Source: Halobacillus litoralis (lineage in GTDB: Bacteria; Bacillota; Bacilli; Bacillales; Halobacillaceae). Taken from it: 64,000 nt of DNA. The notes under the pieces were generated by a model. That model ran no database searches. It saw only the letters and a program-made list of their open reading frames with translations, and had not been told where the DNA came from. The stretch is from the NCBI RefSeq assembly GCF_009856415.1, contig NZ_WMEZ01000001.1, positions 186,001 to 250,000 of the forward strand. The letters run 5' to 3'. Below are positions 17,255-27,521 of the stretch, one piece after another (within the stretch, counting starts at the first letter, position 1; the number at the start of each line of letters is the position of its first letter). The translations under genes and the position numbers were made by a program.

Positions 17255-18271
17255 TTACCAGGCACGAGTGTATTGTCTCGGCCCTTCTAATGGGTAGCCG
17301 AGTTCATCGGCTGCTTCTTTCGGCCAGTATGGGTTTCTCAAAAGAGCCCGGGCCAGGAAAACCAGGTCGGCCCGCTCGTTTTGCAGGATTTCTTCCGCCT
17401 GATTTCCACTTGTGATCAAACCGACAGCGCCTGTGTCGATGCCGGCGCCTTGTTTGATTTGTTCGGCGTAGGTGACCTGGTATCCTGGGTACGGATCGAT
17501 GGCAGCTGGTACGACACCACCTGAGCTGACGTCGATGAGGTCCACGCCCTGAGACTTCATTTCACGGGCAAAATAGATAAAGTCGTCCATGGTGTTTCCA
17601 TCTTCATGATATTCTTCTCCAGAGATTCTGACGAACAGTGGTCCATCCCACTCTTGCTTGACGGCTTCGATTGCTTCACTTAAGAAACGGTAACGGTTTT
17701 CACGAGTGCCTCCATACTCATCTTCTCGCTTGTTCGTAAGAGGGGAGAGGAATTGGTTGATCAAATACCCGTGGGCCCCGTGAAGTTCAATCACATCAAA
17801 ACCGGCTTTTTTAGATCGGCCAGCTCCTTCACGGAAAGCTTCGACTGTACGGTGAATGTCTTCTTTGGTCATTTCTGTGGGAACCTTCATGGATGCACTG
17901 AAAGCTTCAGCACTCGGCGCGAAAGTTTCATCCCTTAAGTTGGCTTTACGTCCGGCGTGGGCCAGCTGAATGCCTGCTTTAGCCCCGTGGCGGTGAATGC
18001 CTTCATTGATTTTTTGTAATCCTTCAATGTGTTCGTCGCTCCAGATGCCAAGGTCTTCATGGGAAATACGGCCCTCGGGTAAAACAGCGGTCGCTTCTGT
18101 TATAATCAGACCAACTTGTCCAGCTGCACGGCTTTCATAATGGGTAAGGTGAAAGGGCTGAGCATAGCCGTCCTGATTATCCGATGAGTACATACACATC
18201 GGAGACATGACGATGCGGTTTTTTAATGTAACGTTTCTTACTGTATAAGGTTGAAATAATTTATGTTTCAA
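17255..18271 (-). CDS. namA: NADPH dehydrogenase NamA (YqjM)
   Basis: A 338-residue old yellow enzyme of the YqjM class, equal in length to the B. subtilis protein. Cys26 and Tyr28 in MSPMCMYSS are the hallmark residues of this class; the [14 protein letters not shown] motif carries the substrate-binding histidines. FMN-dependent reduction of enones and nitro compounds is expected, linked to xenobiotic and oxidative stress. The start is TTG 18271, overlapping the stop of the upstream glycosyltransferase gene (TTGA), with GGAGGAGG 8 bases before it. Confidence 0.93.
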   Translation of the reverse strand: MKHKLFQPYTVRNVTLKNRIVMSPMCMYSSDNQDGYAQPFHLTHYESRAAGQVGLIITEATAVLPEGRISHEDLGIWSDEHIEGLQKINEGIHRHGAKAGIQLAHAGRKANLRDETFAPSAEAFSASMKVPTEMTKEDIHRTVEAFREGAGRSKKAGFDVIELHGAHGYLINQFLSPLTNKREDEYGGTRENRYRFLSEAIEAVKQEWDGPLFVRISGEEYHEDGNTMDDFIYFAREMKSQGVDLIDVSSGGVVPAAIDPYPGYQVTYAEQIKQGAGIDTGAVGLITSGNQAEEILQNERADLVFLARALLRNPYWPKEAADELGYPLEGPRQYTRAW

Positions 18272-19428
18272 CGATGATCCTCCTCCGAATTACGGAAAAA
18301 TTGTTTCAATTCTTTGATTGAATACCGGTTGCCCCGCCATTCAATTCCCCCGCGAATCCATGTCAGGATAAGTGCTCTTGCAAGCATGAATACAAACAAA
18401 AGAGCAAAAATCGGCAGACCGAAAATCATCCACCATGGATAGTTTGTGAAAGAACGGGTGGTTAAACCATATAAACAAAATAACAAAAGGATGTTGATTG
18501 CGCTAATGATTTGAACGGAAGGACTTCCGATAAAGACGAAAATGAATGGAAACACTTGCGAAATCAGGACACCGAAAAGAGCAAACAAAGACAGGGGAAT
18601 GGAATAATTCAATCCAGCAAAGGCATTTTTTTCGAAACCTTTTAGAGCGGACTTGAAGTCAGGGTACCATTCGACAGAGAGAAGCTGCTTGGCTGTGACG
18701 AGTTTTTGTCTGAATCCAGCCGCTTTGATTTTCTGTCCGAGGGCAAGATCATCATCAGGTCGGAAACGCACCGCTTCATGGGTTCCTGTCTTTTGATAAC
18801 ATGATTTCGTCATCATTTGGAAAGCCCCAATCCCCATCCCGCCTCTACGCTTCTCCTGGTTGGCCGTCCATGGCCGTTTTAAATAACCGAAACCGAACAA
18901 AAAGTAGGAGATTAAGCCTCGTAACGCAAATGAACGTGCCTTTAGGTCCGGTGCTGCTGTGAGGTGATCGAGCTCTTCTGCTTTCATGGCTGTTATCGCC
19001 TTTACGAGGGTTTGTTCTTCAAATTGAATGTCTGCGTCTGTAAAAACCAAATAAGCGCCAGCGGCTAGCTCGGCGCCTTTTTTCAGAGCATGATTTTTCC
19101 CAAGCCAACCTTCTGGCAGGTGGTCGATATGAACGGCTCGAGTGGAAGAGTGCAGGGCAGCTGCTTCATCGATGATTTCACCCGTTCGGTCACTGGATCG
19201 GTCGTTCACTGCGATGATTTCACACCTCACGTCTTTCTGGTTCGCAAGGGTTTGTAGCGTTTCGTGAATAGAGGTTTCTTCGTCTTTAGCGGCGATGATC
19301 ACAGAGATGAGCTCGGACGCTTGAGAAGGAACGGTATGTTCGAGCTTTGGAATTCTTCTAATTCCTTGAAGAAAGTCTATGAGCAGGATGATCCATATAA
19401 ATAGAAGTCCGAAAAACACCCAAAACAT
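18268..19428 (-). CDS. Family 2 glycosyltransferase, membrane-anchored
   Basis: A 386-residue protein: an N-terminal helix ([16 protein letters not shown]), a GT-A domain with [19 protein letters not shown], the nucleotide/metal motif TDADIQ and [11 protein letters not shown], then three or four C-terminal helices. The segment [17 protein letters not shown] resembles carotenoid glycosyltransferases of the CrtQ type, but the acceptor cannot be fixed from sequence. ATG 19428 follows the stop of the GDPD gene by one base and has CGGAGAA upstream; the in-frame upstream ATG at 19488 lies within the GDPD gene. Coupled with namA downstream. Confidence 0.82.
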   Translation of the reverse strand: MFWVFFGLLFIWIILLIDFLQGIRRIPKLEHTVPSQASELISVIIAAKDEETSIHETLQTLANQKDVRCEIIAVNDRSSDRTGEIIDEAAALHSSTRAVHIDHLPEGWLGKNHALKKGAELAAGAYLVFTDADIQFEEQTLVKAITAMKAEELDHLTAAPDLKARSFALRGLISYFLFGFGYLKRPWTANQEKRRGGMGIGAFQMMTKSCYQKTGTHEAVRFRPDDDLALGQKIKAAGFRQKLVTAKQLLSVEWYPDFKSALKGFEKNAFAGLNYSIPLSLFALFGVLISQVFPFIFVFIGSPSVQIISAINILLLFCLYGLTTRSFTNYPWWMIFGLPIFALLFVFMLARALILTWIRGGIEWRGNRYSIKELKQFFRNSEEDHR

Positions 19429-19429
19429 A

Positions 19430-20176
19430 TTAACGATTTCTCCGTTTTCGATAAAGATCACGATATTCGATGGCCTGATGAGGAACATCTGTGAAAATTC
19501 CGTTTACACCCAGGCTGTAACACTTCTTCATCATGGAAGGGCGGTTGACCGTATATATGCGGAGTTCGAGATTTTCTTTGTGGCAGCGCTTCACGAGCTT
19601 TTTATCCAGAAGGCGGTGTTTCACATGTAAAGCGTCACACCCTTCGGATTTAGCGTATTGAGGGAGGTTCCGCATTTTCGTTGATGTCAAGAATGCCGTC
19701 TGAATCGAGGGGTTGATTTCTTTCATGCGTGTGAGGGATTCAGCATTGAAACTGGAAATAACGGTCCGTTCCAGGACGTGGTATCTTTTTAGAGATTCAT
19801 AGACAATCCGCTCGATGTTTTTGTAGGCGATGACGTTCGTTTTCAGTTCGACATTTAAGAACATAGGCTGGTCTCGAAACCAGCGAAGAAACTCGTCCAG
19901 TGTTACAATATAAGTGTCAGAAAATTTAGGAGAAAACCAGCTTCCTGCATCAAGCAGGCGCAGCTGAGCATATGTATAGTCTTGTACGAACCCTGTTCCG
20001 TTGGTGGTGCGTCTCAGGTTTTCATCGTGGATGAGGACGGGGATTTGGTCTTTGGTTAGCTGCACATCGGTCTCGATTCCGTCAGCTCCGGCTGCACGCG
20101 CTAATTCAAAAGCAGGCATCGTATTTTCAGGAGCCAGCTTACTCGCTCCTCTATGAGCGTAAATAAGGGTTTTCAT
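19430..20176 (-). CDS. Glycerophosphodiester phosphodiesterase
   Basis: A 248-residue cytoplasmic GDPD. Catalytic elements: YAHRGASKLAPENT (His), GIETDVQLTKDQIPVLIHDE (Glu, Asp, His) and LNVELKT. It hydrolyses glycerophosphodiesters to glycerol 3-phosphate plus an alcohol. There is no signal peptide with the start at 20176, where GAGGTGAA is placed upstream; the ORF extension to 20356 runs into the divergent rocB gene. It forms a tight pair with the glycosyltransferase gene (1-base gap), hinting at a lipid or glycolipid role. Confidence 0.87.
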   Translation of the reverse strand: MKTLIYAHRGASKLAPENTMPAFELARAAGADGIETDVQLTKDQIPVLIHDENLRRTTNGTGFVQDYTYAQLRLLDAGSWFSPKFSDTYIVTLDEFLRWFRDQPMFLNVELKTNVIAYKNIERIVYESLKRYHVLERTVISSFNAESLTRMKEINPSIQTAFLTSTKMRNLPQYAKSEGCDALHVKHRLLDKKLVKRCHKENLELRIYTVNRPSMMKKCYSLGVNGIFTDVPHQAIEYRDLYRKRRNR

Positions 20177-20258
20177 CGTGACGTTCACCTCTTCCAAGTA
20201 GCTTATGAGTTTGATTGTGTTTGATAATCCAGCAAAAGTCAATAAGGAGTGTGACCCC

Positions 20259-21884
20259 ATGACAGTTTGGCAGACGAAAGAGCAGTTGACGGATCTCTTA
20301 TGTTCTTTGGTAGAGTATCCGAGTATAACGAACAGCAATGAGGAAATCGCAATCATCGAATACTTATATTATATTTTGGAAGATCGCGATTATTATAAAA
20401 AACGGCCCAGCCACCTCAACTTGCATCCGCTGGACGATGGGCGTCAATTACTGACAGCCTTAGTGAAGAAAGACGAAGCCAAGGAAACGCTTGTATTGAT
20501 TTCCCACGTCGATGTGGTAGGAATTGAGGATTACGGTTCTTATCAGAATCTTGCTTTCTATCCCCGTGAGCTCACTCAAGAGCTACATAAGAATGTTGAT
20601 GATCTGCCGAAAGAAGCCGCCCGTGACCTGGAGTCAGGGAATTGGCTCTTCGGTCGTGGAACGATGGATATGAAAGCAGGCCTTACCGTCCACCTATCCC
20701 TTTTGGAAAAAGCGATGGCCGGGGAGTTTGATGGGAATCTTCTTCTCGTAGCTGTCCCTGATGAAGAAGTGAACTCCGAAGGTATGCTGGCTGCTCTTCC
20801 TGCTCTTGCCGAAATTCGGGATAAGGAAGATCTTGTCTATAAAGCGGCTCTGAATGGCGAGCCGATGTTCAGCAAATATCCCGGAGACCCTGCTTATTAT
20901 TTGTACACAGGTTCCATTGGAAAGACGCTGCCGGGTTTTTTATGTTACGGAAAAGAAACGCACGCGGGTGAACCGTTCGGAGGATTGAATGCCAATCTGA
21001 TGGTCAGCTACTTAGCACAGGAGATGGAACTGAACGAAGCCTTTATTGAAAAAGTGGGAGGAGAACGGACGCCGCCCCCACTCAGTCTGATGCAGCGGGA
21101 CTTGAAATTTGAGTATTCGGTGCAGACACCCCAGGCAGCGGTCGCGATGTACAATGTCCTGTATATGAAGCAGTCAATTACAGAACTGAATGAAAAACTT
21201 TTACAGGCGGCCCAGCGGGCAAAAGCGAAGATCATCAATCATTACCACCATCAGGCGTCTTTTTACTTGGAAGGCACCCAAACATCCGCCTTCCACCCGG
21301 ATATCACCATCCTGACCTATGATCAGTTATACAAGGAAGCGGTCGCACGGTACGGGAAAATGGAAGTCGATCGCCGTCAGAACCGGTTAGTCAATTTGAG
21401 AGACCAGGGCGATCGTGATTTCTCTACAACATTGGTTCAAAGTCTTGCATCCATATGCAAAGACATCAGCCCGATGATCGTCCTTTTTTACAGCCCGCCT
21501 TTTTATCCGGCCGTGTCGTCGAATGATGATCCTTTTATCCAGCATGGGGCCAAAACGGCCATCGATTACGCCAAGGAGAAGTTCGGTGAAGAACTTGAAG
21601 TGGTGGAGTACTTTACAGGGTTAAGTGATTTGAGTTTTATCGGACCGACATCTTCCACCTCTTCCCTCTCTGATTTGACGAAGCAGATGCCGATTCACGG
21701 CAATGGTTTTGAGTGGCCGACAGAAGTGATGGAATCGATCACAATGCCGATTATCAACATCGGACCATTAGGAAGAGACCCGCACCAGTGGACGGAACGC
21801 CTGGAATTATCCTACAGCTTTGAAAAACTGCCGCAGATTTTGACAAGGGTCATTCATGAGTTCTTTAAGAGGGATCGTGGGTAA
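20259..21884 (+). CDS. rocB: RocB-like M20 family peptidase (arginine utilisation)
   Basis: A 541-residue M20-type metallohydrolase of the RocB family. Metal-site motifs: ISHVDVVG, GRGTMDMKAG, VPDEEVNSEG and KETHAGEPFGG. The length is close to B. subtilis RocB (566 residues), whose gene belongs to the arginine degradation regulon although its reaction is not well established. ATG 20259 has AAGGAG 9 bases upstream. It is divergent from the GDPD gene and not next to other roc genes, so the name is by family only. No RocR-type site was recognised in the 82-bp gap. Confidence 0.75.
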   Translation: MTVWQTKEQLTDLLCSLVEYPSITNSNEEIAIIEYLYYILEDRDYYKKRPSHLNLHPLDDGRQLLTALVKKDEAKETLVLISHVDVVGIEDYGSYQNLAFYPRELTQELHKNVDDLPKEAARDLESGNWLFGRGTMDMKAGLTVHLSLLEKAMAGEFDGNLLLVAVPDEEVNSEGMLAALPALAEIRDKEDLVYKAALNGEPMFSKYPGDPAYYLYTGSIGKTLPGFLCYGKETHAGEPFGGLNANLMVSYLAQEMELNEAFIEKVGGERTPPPLSLMQRDLKFEYSVQTPQAAVAMYNVLYMKQSITELNEKLLQAAQRAKAKIINHYHHQASFYLEGTQTSAFHPDITILTYDQLYKEAVARYGKMEVDRRQNRLVNLRDQGDRDFSTTLVQSLASICKDISPMIVLFYSPPFYPAVSSNDDPFIQHGAKTAIDYAKEKFGEELEVVEYFTGLSDLSFIGPTSSTSSLSDLTKQMPIHGNGFEWPTEVMESITMPIINIGPLGRDPHQWTERLELSYSFEKLPQILTRVIHEFFKRDRG

Positions 21885-21924
21885 AAGGTCTTTGAGCAAA
21901 CTTTTCTAAAAGGTCGGTGGTAGA

Positions 21925-22416
21925 GTGGGAGTTATTTTTGTGACAGGGTTATCTGGTGTCGGAAAAACGAGTGTACTGCAGAGATTGGAGAATGAAGGCT
22001 ACGATGTGGTGGATACCGATGATCATGGCTACACGAAGAAAGTCGCTACAGGAGAAGGGGAGGAAATCGTGTGGGATGAAGAAGAAATTTCCCATCTCAT
22101 CGAAAGAAAAAGGCACACTCATTTAATCCTGTCCGGGTGTTATTCAAATCAAGGGAAGTTTTATAAATCTTTTGAATATGTTGTCCTCCTGGAGGCTCCT
22201 TTGGATGTTATGCTTGGTCGTGTGAATAAAAGAAATACGAATCCTTATGGAAAGCATCCAGTTGAAAGAAAAGAAATCATTGGTAATTTCACTCATGTGC
22301 TGCCAAAACTGCGGGCCGGCGCAGATGTGGTGATCGATACTTCAAAGGTGAGCATCTCTGAAACGGCCGATCGTCTGAAAAGTTTAATGATCCTGGCACA
22401 TCAGGTCAGGATTTAG
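21925..22416 (+). CDS. P-loop nucleotide kinase-like protein
   Basis: A 163-residue single-domain P-loop protein. Walker A is GLSGVGKTS at residues 8-16; DTDDHGY follows, and LILSGCYSNQGKF resembles the phosphate-acceptor region of small kinases (shikimate kinase, gluconate kinase and AAA_18 type). The lid-like segment RVNKRNTNPYGKHP contains several basic residues. The substrate cannot be told. The start is GTG 21925; the upstream GGTGG is a weak ribosome binding site. It lies 40 bp after rocB and may be cotranscribed. Confidence 0.7.
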   Translation: MGVIFVTGLSGVGKTSVLQRLENEGYDVVDTDDHGYTKKVATGEGEEIVWDEEEISHLIERKRHTHLILSGCYSNQGKFYKSFEYVVLLEAPLDVMLGRVNKRNTNPYGKHPVERKEIIGNFTHVLPKLRAGADVVIDTSKVSISETADRLKSLMILAHQVRI

Positions 22417-22420
22417 ATAT

Positions 22421-22456
22421 AAAAAAGCGTCCGGAAATCATTCCCGGACGCTTTTG
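22421..22456. terminator. Bidirectional terminator between convergent genes
   Basis: Stem AAAAGCGTCCGG / CCGGACGCTTTT with A and T runs on both sides. Confidence 0.9.
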
Positions 22457-22467
22457 TTTATGATGGA

Positions 22468-23991
22468 TTAACCATTGTATTCGAATCCTGCTCCAGGACC
22501 GATTGGTGCGCCGGTCAGCATCCAAATCAACAGCATCAATGTCCAAATGGCAAAGAATGCAATGGAATAAGGAAGCATGGTAGATATCAATGTACCAATA
22601 CCGACCTTCTTATCATACTTTTGGGCAAACGCAATGACGATTGCGAAGTATGGCATCAATGGTGAAATGATGTTCGTCGTAGAGTCGGCAATCCGGTAAG
22701 CAAGTGTCGTGAGCTCCGGAGAGTAGCCGAGCTGCATCATCAACGGGACGAATACGGGAGCCATAATCGCCCATTTCGCTGACGAGCTTCCGATGAACAG
22801 GTTGATGAAACCAGCCACGAACATGAACGCAATGATGAGTCCGATGCCTGTGAAACCGATGGAATCAAGGAATTCGGCACCGCTGACAGCAATGACTTTT
22901 CCGAGATTGGTATGGTTGAAGTAGGCAACGAATTGACCAGCCGTGAAGGCAAGGACAATGTAGATTCCCATGCTTGCCATCGTTTCAGACATTTGATTGG
23001 CTACGTCCTTATCATTTTTGATTTCATTCGTGATCTTCCCGTAAACATAACCAGGGACGAAGAACATAATCAGAATGACAGGCACTAAGCTATGGAAAAA
23101 TGGAGATGCTAAGAAATCATCAGGGTTACGCAATGGTCCCCAGGATGGTACGACGAGAAGGGAAAGCAGGCCGATGGTCACGATAAACGCGATCAACGCA
23201 CCGATCATACCCTTTTTCTCGAGTGGAGAAAGGTAGTTGACTTCTTCTTTCACGCCACCTTTGTATTCACCAAGACGAGGCTCGACGATTTTGTCTGTTA
23301 CGAGTGTACCGACAATCGTAAGGACGAAAACAGAGACGATCATGAAGTAATAGTTCATCGTATAAAGAATCGTATCCGCATACGCAGGATCAATGGTTGC
23401 TGCCGCTTGAATCGTCAAATCACCAAGCAATGGATCGAGCGATGTGAGCAGCAAGTTGGCACTGAAACCAGCGGAAACCCCGGCGAATGCTGCAGCAAGA
23501 CCTGCAAGCGGGTGACGCCCAAGACCAGCAAATAGCACCGCTCCGAGTGGTGTCAAAACAACGTAACCGGCATCAGCAGCCATACTGGACATGATACCAC
23601 CGAATACGAGCGCTGCTGTCATCAATGAACGTGGTACGGATGTAACGAGTCCACGAAGCATCGCACTGATCAGCCCTGACCGTTCGGCAATACCGATACC
23701 CAGCATCGTAACAAGAACGGTACCGAGCGGTGCGAAGCCTACGAAGTTTTCTACCATGCTTTCAAACATGTATTGAATGCCGTCACTGGAAAGCAAGTTG
23801 ACGACTTGTAACGTTTCGCCGGTCGCTGGGTCTTCGACTTCCACGTTCATCGTGGAGAAGATCCAAGAAGCGACGACAACCATGAGTGCAAATATTGCGA
23901 ACAATGTGACAGGGTGAGGCAGTTTGTTCCCGACACGCTCAATCCAGTCGAGCATGCGCATTGTCAACCCTTTCTTTTCTTGTTGTTCCAT
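22468..23991 (-). CDS. AbgT family transporter
   Basis: A 507-residue membrane protein of the AbgT family (p-aminobenzoyl-glutamate transporter). About eleven to twelve hydrophobic segments alternate with conserved polar hairpins such as GFAPLGTVLVTMLGIGIAERSG, SSMAADAGYVVLTPLGA, FSANLLLTSLDPLL and GSSSAKWAIMAPVFVP. Characterised members import p-aminobenzoyl-glutamate or export sulfonamides, using the proton gradient; marine and halophilic Bacillaceae often carry several copies. AAGGAGG is upstream of the ATG. It is monocistronic. The 220-bp gap to the divergent gene at 24215 shows no clear operator. Confidence 0.9.
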   Translation of the reverse strand: MEQQEKKGLTMRMLDWIERVGNKLPHPVTLFAIFALMVVVASWIFSTMNVEVEDPATGETLQVVNLLSSDGIQYMFESMVENFVGFAPLGTVLVTMLGIGIAERSGLISAMLRGLVTSVPRSLMTAALVFGGIMSSMAADAGYVVLTPLGAVLFAGLGRHPLAGLAAAFAGVSAGFSANLLLTSLDPLLGDLTIQAAATIDPAYADTILYTMNYYFMIVSVFVLTIVGTLVTDKIVEPRLGEYKGGVKEEVNYLSPLEKKGMIGALIAFIVTIGLLSLLVVPSWGPLRNPDDFLASPFFHSLVPVILIMFFVPGYVYGKITNEIKNDKDVANQMSETMASMGIYIVLAFTAGQFVAYFNHTNLGKVIAVSGAEFLDSIGFTGIGLIIAFMFVAGFINLFIGSSSAKWAIMAPVFVPLMMQLGYSPELTTLAYRIADSTTNIISPLMPYFAIVIAFAQKYDKKVGIGTLISTMLPYSIAFFAIWTLMLLIWMLTGAPIGPGAGFEYNG

Positions 23992-24214
23992 GATCTTCCT
24001 CCTTATTGACCTTTACATTTCTTTTAAATTTACAATGACGCGTTAAAGTATAATGAAAAGTAATTTTTATTTGAAGTCTTTTGGAAAAAGTCCCACTAGA
24101 AAAAGAATTATGAATAATGTGACGGCTGTAATCTTTGTCATATAGGAGGAAAAGATAGGGCAATCATGCTACAATATAGAAAAGTGAATGATCATTCAGT
24201 ATGGAGGAAGTGTT

Positions 24215-25180
24215 ATGAAAACATTGAAGGATACCATTACACAATTCACGTTGCCGACCCCTTATGCGGTTGGGGATGTTCATGTTTATTTAGTAAAAGG
24301 AGATCGGCTGTCCCTTATTGATGCAGGGGTGAAAACAGAAGAGTGCTGGAAAGCCTTAGTGGAACAGTTAAAGGAAGCGGGGTACGAGCCGGAAGATATC
24401 GAACAGGTGATTTTGACTCACCACCATCCCGATCATATGGGGCTTGTCGAACGGCTGCCCAATGTAGATGTTATCGCCGGCCACCCGAAATTGAAGCCTT
24501 GGCTCGAGCGGGAAGAAGATTATTTCTCTCATTATGAGGAGTTCTTCAAAGGCATGTACAAGGAATCTGGAGTGCCTGATCGCTTTTTTCCATTGTTAAA
24601 GGGATTGAGGAAGACATTGAAATGGACGTCGGAAGGAAAGCTTACCCATGAATTGACCGAAGGCGACCGATTACCGGGGCATGAAGAATGGGTGACGATC
24701 GAAACTCCCGGCCATGCTCAAAGCCATTTATCCTTTTATAGAGAAGGGGACGGGGCGCTCATCGGTGGAGATCACTTGCTCTCCCATATTTCTTCCAACC
24801 CTCTACTTGAGCCGCCTCACAACAAAGGAGAGGCACGCCCAAGGCCTTTGCTTGATTATCGCCAGTCTATGGAAAAGTTGTTACAGTGGGAGATCGGTAC
24901 CGTTTATCCAGGGCACGGGGAAATGTTTAATCATGCACACGAGCTGATTCCAGAACGCTTGAAAAAGCAGGAACATCGTGCAGAAAAAGTGTTCCGGATG
25001 TTTAGCGATGGGCCATTACGTGCATATGACGTATGCAAGCGTCTCTTTCCGAAACATATCGAGAATCAATTCGGTTTGACGATGTCTGAAACAATCGGAC
25101 AACTGGACTACTTAGAAAGCGTTGGAAAGCTTAAGGTTTCTTACGTAGACGGAGAGAAATTCTATCAAGCAAATAGGTGA
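24215..25180 (+). CDS. yqjP: MBL-fold metallo-hydrolase (YqjP-like)
   Basis: A 321-residue metallo-beta-lactamase fold hydrolase. The zinc motif LTHHHPDHMG (HxHxDH) lies near residue 70; further ligands are in ETPGHAQSHLS, GGDHLL and VYPGHGE. A C-terminal winged-helix-like region (RMFSDGPLRAYDVCKRLFP to QLDYLESVGKLKV) is typical of the LACTB2-like group. The substrate is unknown. ATG 24215 is preceded by TGGAGGAAG. The next gene begins 4 bases after the stop and encodes an SDR, as in B. subtilis yqjP-yqjQ. Confidence 0.85.
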   Translation: MKTLKDTITQFTLPTPYAVGDVHVYLVKGDRLSLIDAGVKTEECWKALVEQLKEAGYEPEDIEQVILTHHHPDHMGLVERLPNVDVIAGHPKLKPWLEREEDYFSHYEEFFKGMYKESGVPDRFFPLLKGLRKTLKWTSEGKLTHELTEGDRLPGHEEWVTIETPGHAQSHLSFYREGDGALIGGDHLLSHISSNPLLEPPHNKGEARPRPLLDYRQSMEKLLQWEIGTVYPGHGEMFNHAHELIPERLKKQEHRAEKVFRMFSDGPLRAYDVCKRLFPKHIENQFGLTMSETIGQLDYLESVGKLKVSYVDGEKFYQANR

Positions 25181-25184
25181 TCGA

Positions 25185-25979
25185 ATGAATGAACGAGTAA
25201 AAGGAAAAAAAGTGCTTATCACAGGAGCCTCGAGTGGAATTGGCGAATTTCTTGCCATTCACGTCGCGCAGGAAGGCGGGACCCCGATCCTTGTTGCGCG
25301 GACCGCACACAAATTGGAAATCATCGCAGAAAAGATTGAAGAAGCCTTTGGCGTCAAAAGTCCATGGTACCCTGCGGATTTATCGAATGATGCGGAGTGG
25401 AAAGATACAATTGACCGGATTTGTTATGAACATGGATCCATCGACGGACTGATCAACAATGCAGGGGTCGCTGTGTTCGATCCTGTGGCCGAATCGAATT
25501 GGCAGGATATCGAGCGTATGCTGTCTGTTAACGTGAAGTCCCTGTTCCGCGCCACGCATCAGTTGCTGCCACATTTGGTGCAGCACGGAGAGGGCCATAT
25601 CATCAACATCGCATCCCAGGCAGGTAAAATCGCCACCCCGAAATCAGCTGTTTATGCCGCGACGAAACACGCGGTCATAGGCTTCACGAATGCCTTAAGG
25701 ATGGAAGTAGAGCCTTTAGGCATCTATGTCACTTCTGTCAACCTCGGACCTGTGAGAACGAATTTCTTTCAACAGGCGGACCCGAGCGGGAAGTATGAGA
25801 AGTCGGTCGATAAGATCATGCTTGATCCGAACCGTGTAGCAAGAACGGTCGTCCACCATTTATTTACGAAACAGCGGGAGGTCAATATGCCTTCCTGGAT
25901 GGATTCCGGTAGCAAAGTATATTCTCTCGCACCAGTCGCGATGGAAAAACTCATGCAAAGACAATTCAACAAAAAATGA
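25185..25979 (+). CDS. yqjQ: Short-chain dehydrogenase (YqjQ-like)
   Basis: A 264-residue classical SDR. The cofactor motif TGASSGIGEF is near residue 14, NNAG follows, and the catalytic Ser, Tyr and Lys are in IASQAGK and YAATKHAVIGF (YxxxK). AGGTGA, which is part of the stop of the preceding gene, serves as ribosome binding site. The substrate is unknown; coupling with the MBL hydrolase suggests sequential steps on one compound. A terminator follows. Confidence 0.88.
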   Translation: MNERVKGKKVLITGASSGIGEFLAIHVAQEGGTPILVARTAHKLEIIAEKIEEAFGVKSPWYPADLSNDAEWKDTIDRICYEHGSIDGLINNAGVAVFDPVAESNWQDIERMLSVNVKSLFRATHQLLPHLVQHGEGHIINIASQAGKIATPKSAVYAATKHAVIGFTNALRMEVEPLGIYVTSVNLGPVRTNFFQQADPSGKYEKSVDKIMLDPNRVARTVVHHLFTKQREVNMPSWMDSGSKVYSLAPVAMEKLMQRQFNKK

Positions 25980-26000
25980 TACCATCCACCTGTCCAGACC

Positions 26001-26033
26001 AAAGCCTCTTTCCATCCAGGAAAGAGGCTTTTT
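26001..26033 (+). terminator. Rho-independent terminator
   Basis: Stem AAGCCTCTTTCC / GGAAAGAGGCTT, 5-base loop and T run. Confidence 0.92.
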
Positions 26034-26122
26034 GTATGGGGTGAGTGGGAAAATATGTATGACCTGGTACACCAATATTTGTAAGACCTGGTCAGACAGG
26101 AAATGGTAGAAGGAATTGGAAC

Positions 26123-26151
26123 TTGCAAATGCGAACATATATTCGCATAAT
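26123..26151 (+). promoter_or_regulatory. SOS-controlled promoter with LexA box
   Basis: The -35 TTGCAA (26123-26128) and -10 CATAAT (26146-26151) are 17 bases apart. CGAACATATATTCG (26132-26145) sits inside the spacer and is one base from the B. subtilis LexA consensus CGAACATATGTTCG. LexA bound here would block RNA polymerase. Confidence 0.85.
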
Positions 26152-26185
26152 GGGGATATACTAGGATAAAGGAGGTGGAGACGAC

Positions 26186-27460
26186 ATGGGTGATCCGAGC
26201 ATTGATTATGGGAGGTACCCGGACAGGGGGATTTTGTGTGTGGATATGAAGAGTTTCTATGCGAGCTGTGCGGCGATTGACCGCGGACTCGACCCGCTTA
26301 CGGTCCCGCTTGCGGTCGTGGCGGATACGAACCGGAAAGGAAGTGTCGTATTGGCTGCGACCCCAGCGATGAAAAAGAAATACGGCATCCGCACGGGAAG
26401 CCGCCTGTTCGAAATTCCTTCCGCACCGGAAATCGTCATCGTCTCCGCGCAAATGAGGAAGTACTTAGAGGTGTCCACCCAAGTAACGAACCTTTTTCAC
26501 AAATTCGTCCCGAAAGAAAAGATCCATACGTACAGCGTCGATGAGAGCTTTTTAGAAGTAGGGGATAACAAAGGGAAATTCGGCGTGCCGGAAGAAACGG
26601 CTCAAATGATCGTCGATGAATTAAAAGAAACGTTCCATCTGGATGCAGCGATTGGCATTGGTCCGAACATGCTGCTTTCCAAACTCTGCCTCGATCTTGA
26701 GGCAAAAAAGAAAGGCATCGCCCGCTGGACGTATGATGACTTTCAAGAGAAATTGTGGCCGGTTGCCCCCCTGTCAGAAATGTGGGGCATTGGTCCGCGT
26801 CTTGAACACCGGTTGAACCGCATGGGCATTTGGTCTGTCGGGCAACTGGCAAAGTTCCCTCTCGATCGCCTTGAAAAAACGTTTGGCGTGATGGGCAACC
26901 AGCTGTACTACCACGCCAATGGCATCGATTTGTCCGACCCTGGTGCTCCGATCATTCACGGTCAGGTGAGCTATGGAAAAAGTCAGATTCTCCTTCGTGA
27001 TTATCAAGATCCCGAAGAGGTGAAGTACGTCATACTAGAAATGTGTGAAGAAGTCGCCCGTCGTGCCCGGAAAAAAGGCCATGCAGGGAGAACGATTTCT
27101 CTCGGGATCGGCTACAGTAAAAGCGAAGGATCGGGCGGATTTCACCGCTCTGTATCCATTGAGCATCCAACGAGCATTACAATGGACATTTACCATGCCT
27201 GCCTCACCCTGTTCCACCGCTTTTTTAACGGCGGGGTCGTCCGCCGCATCTCCGTCACCCTCGGAAACATTACGGAAGATGCCAATGTCCAGCTCGACTT
27301 GTTTGATGACGGCCGCGATAAAAAAAGAGACCTTGGCTATGTGATGGATGAGATTCGCGAACGATACGGGCAGGATACGCTCCTCCGCGCCGTATCCTGG
27401 ACAAATGCAGGAACCGCCCGCCACCGAAGTCGTCTCGTCGGCGGACACTACGCAGAATAA
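26186..27460 (+). CDS. yqjW: Y-family DNA polymerase YqjW/UvrX (second PolY)
   Basis: A 424-residue UmuC-type translesion polymerase distinct from DinB1. Active-site residues: Asp20 in CVDMKSFYAS and Asp119/Glu120 in YSVDESFLE. The thumb motif is MWGIGPRLEHRLNRMGIWSVGQL, and a C-terminal QLDLF clamp-binding motif is present. B. subtilis yqjW belongs to the LexA regulon, and the promoter here carries a LexA box. The YolD-like partner (YqjX) usually found downstream is absent; an iron-sulfur scaffold gene follows instead. Confidence 0.92.
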   Translation: MGDPSIDYGRYPDRGILCVDMKSFYASCAAIDRGLDPLTVPLAVVADTNRKGSVVLAATPAMKKKYGIRTGSRLFEIPSAPEIVIVSAQMRKYLEVSTQVTNLFHKFVPKEKIHTYSVDESFLEVGDNKGKFGVPEETAQMIVDELKETFHLDAAIGIGPNMLLSKLCLDLEAKKKGIARWTYDDFQEKLWPVAPLSEMWGIGPRLEHRLNRMGIWSVGQLAKFPLDRLEKTFGVMGNQLYYHANGIDLSDPGAPIIHGQVSYGKSQILLRDYQDPEEVKYVILEMCEEVARRARKKGHAGRTISLGIGYSKSEGSGGFHRSVSIEHPTSITMDIYHACLTLFHRFFNGGVVRRISVTLGNITEDANVQLDLFDDGRDKKRDLGYVMDEIRERYGQDTLLRAVSWTNAGTARHRSRLVGGHYAE

Positions 27461-27521
27461 ACATAACCGTTGCCTCTGAAGCTCTGTTTTCTTACAATAG
27501 AAGAAACAGGAGGGATGAACG

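Noticed and set aside
20205-20258. Upstream ATG for rocB and upstream extension of the GDPD gene to 20356
   Set aside because: AAGGAG lies before ATG 20259 and GAGGTGAA before the GDPD ATG at 20176; the extensions overlap each other on opposite strands.
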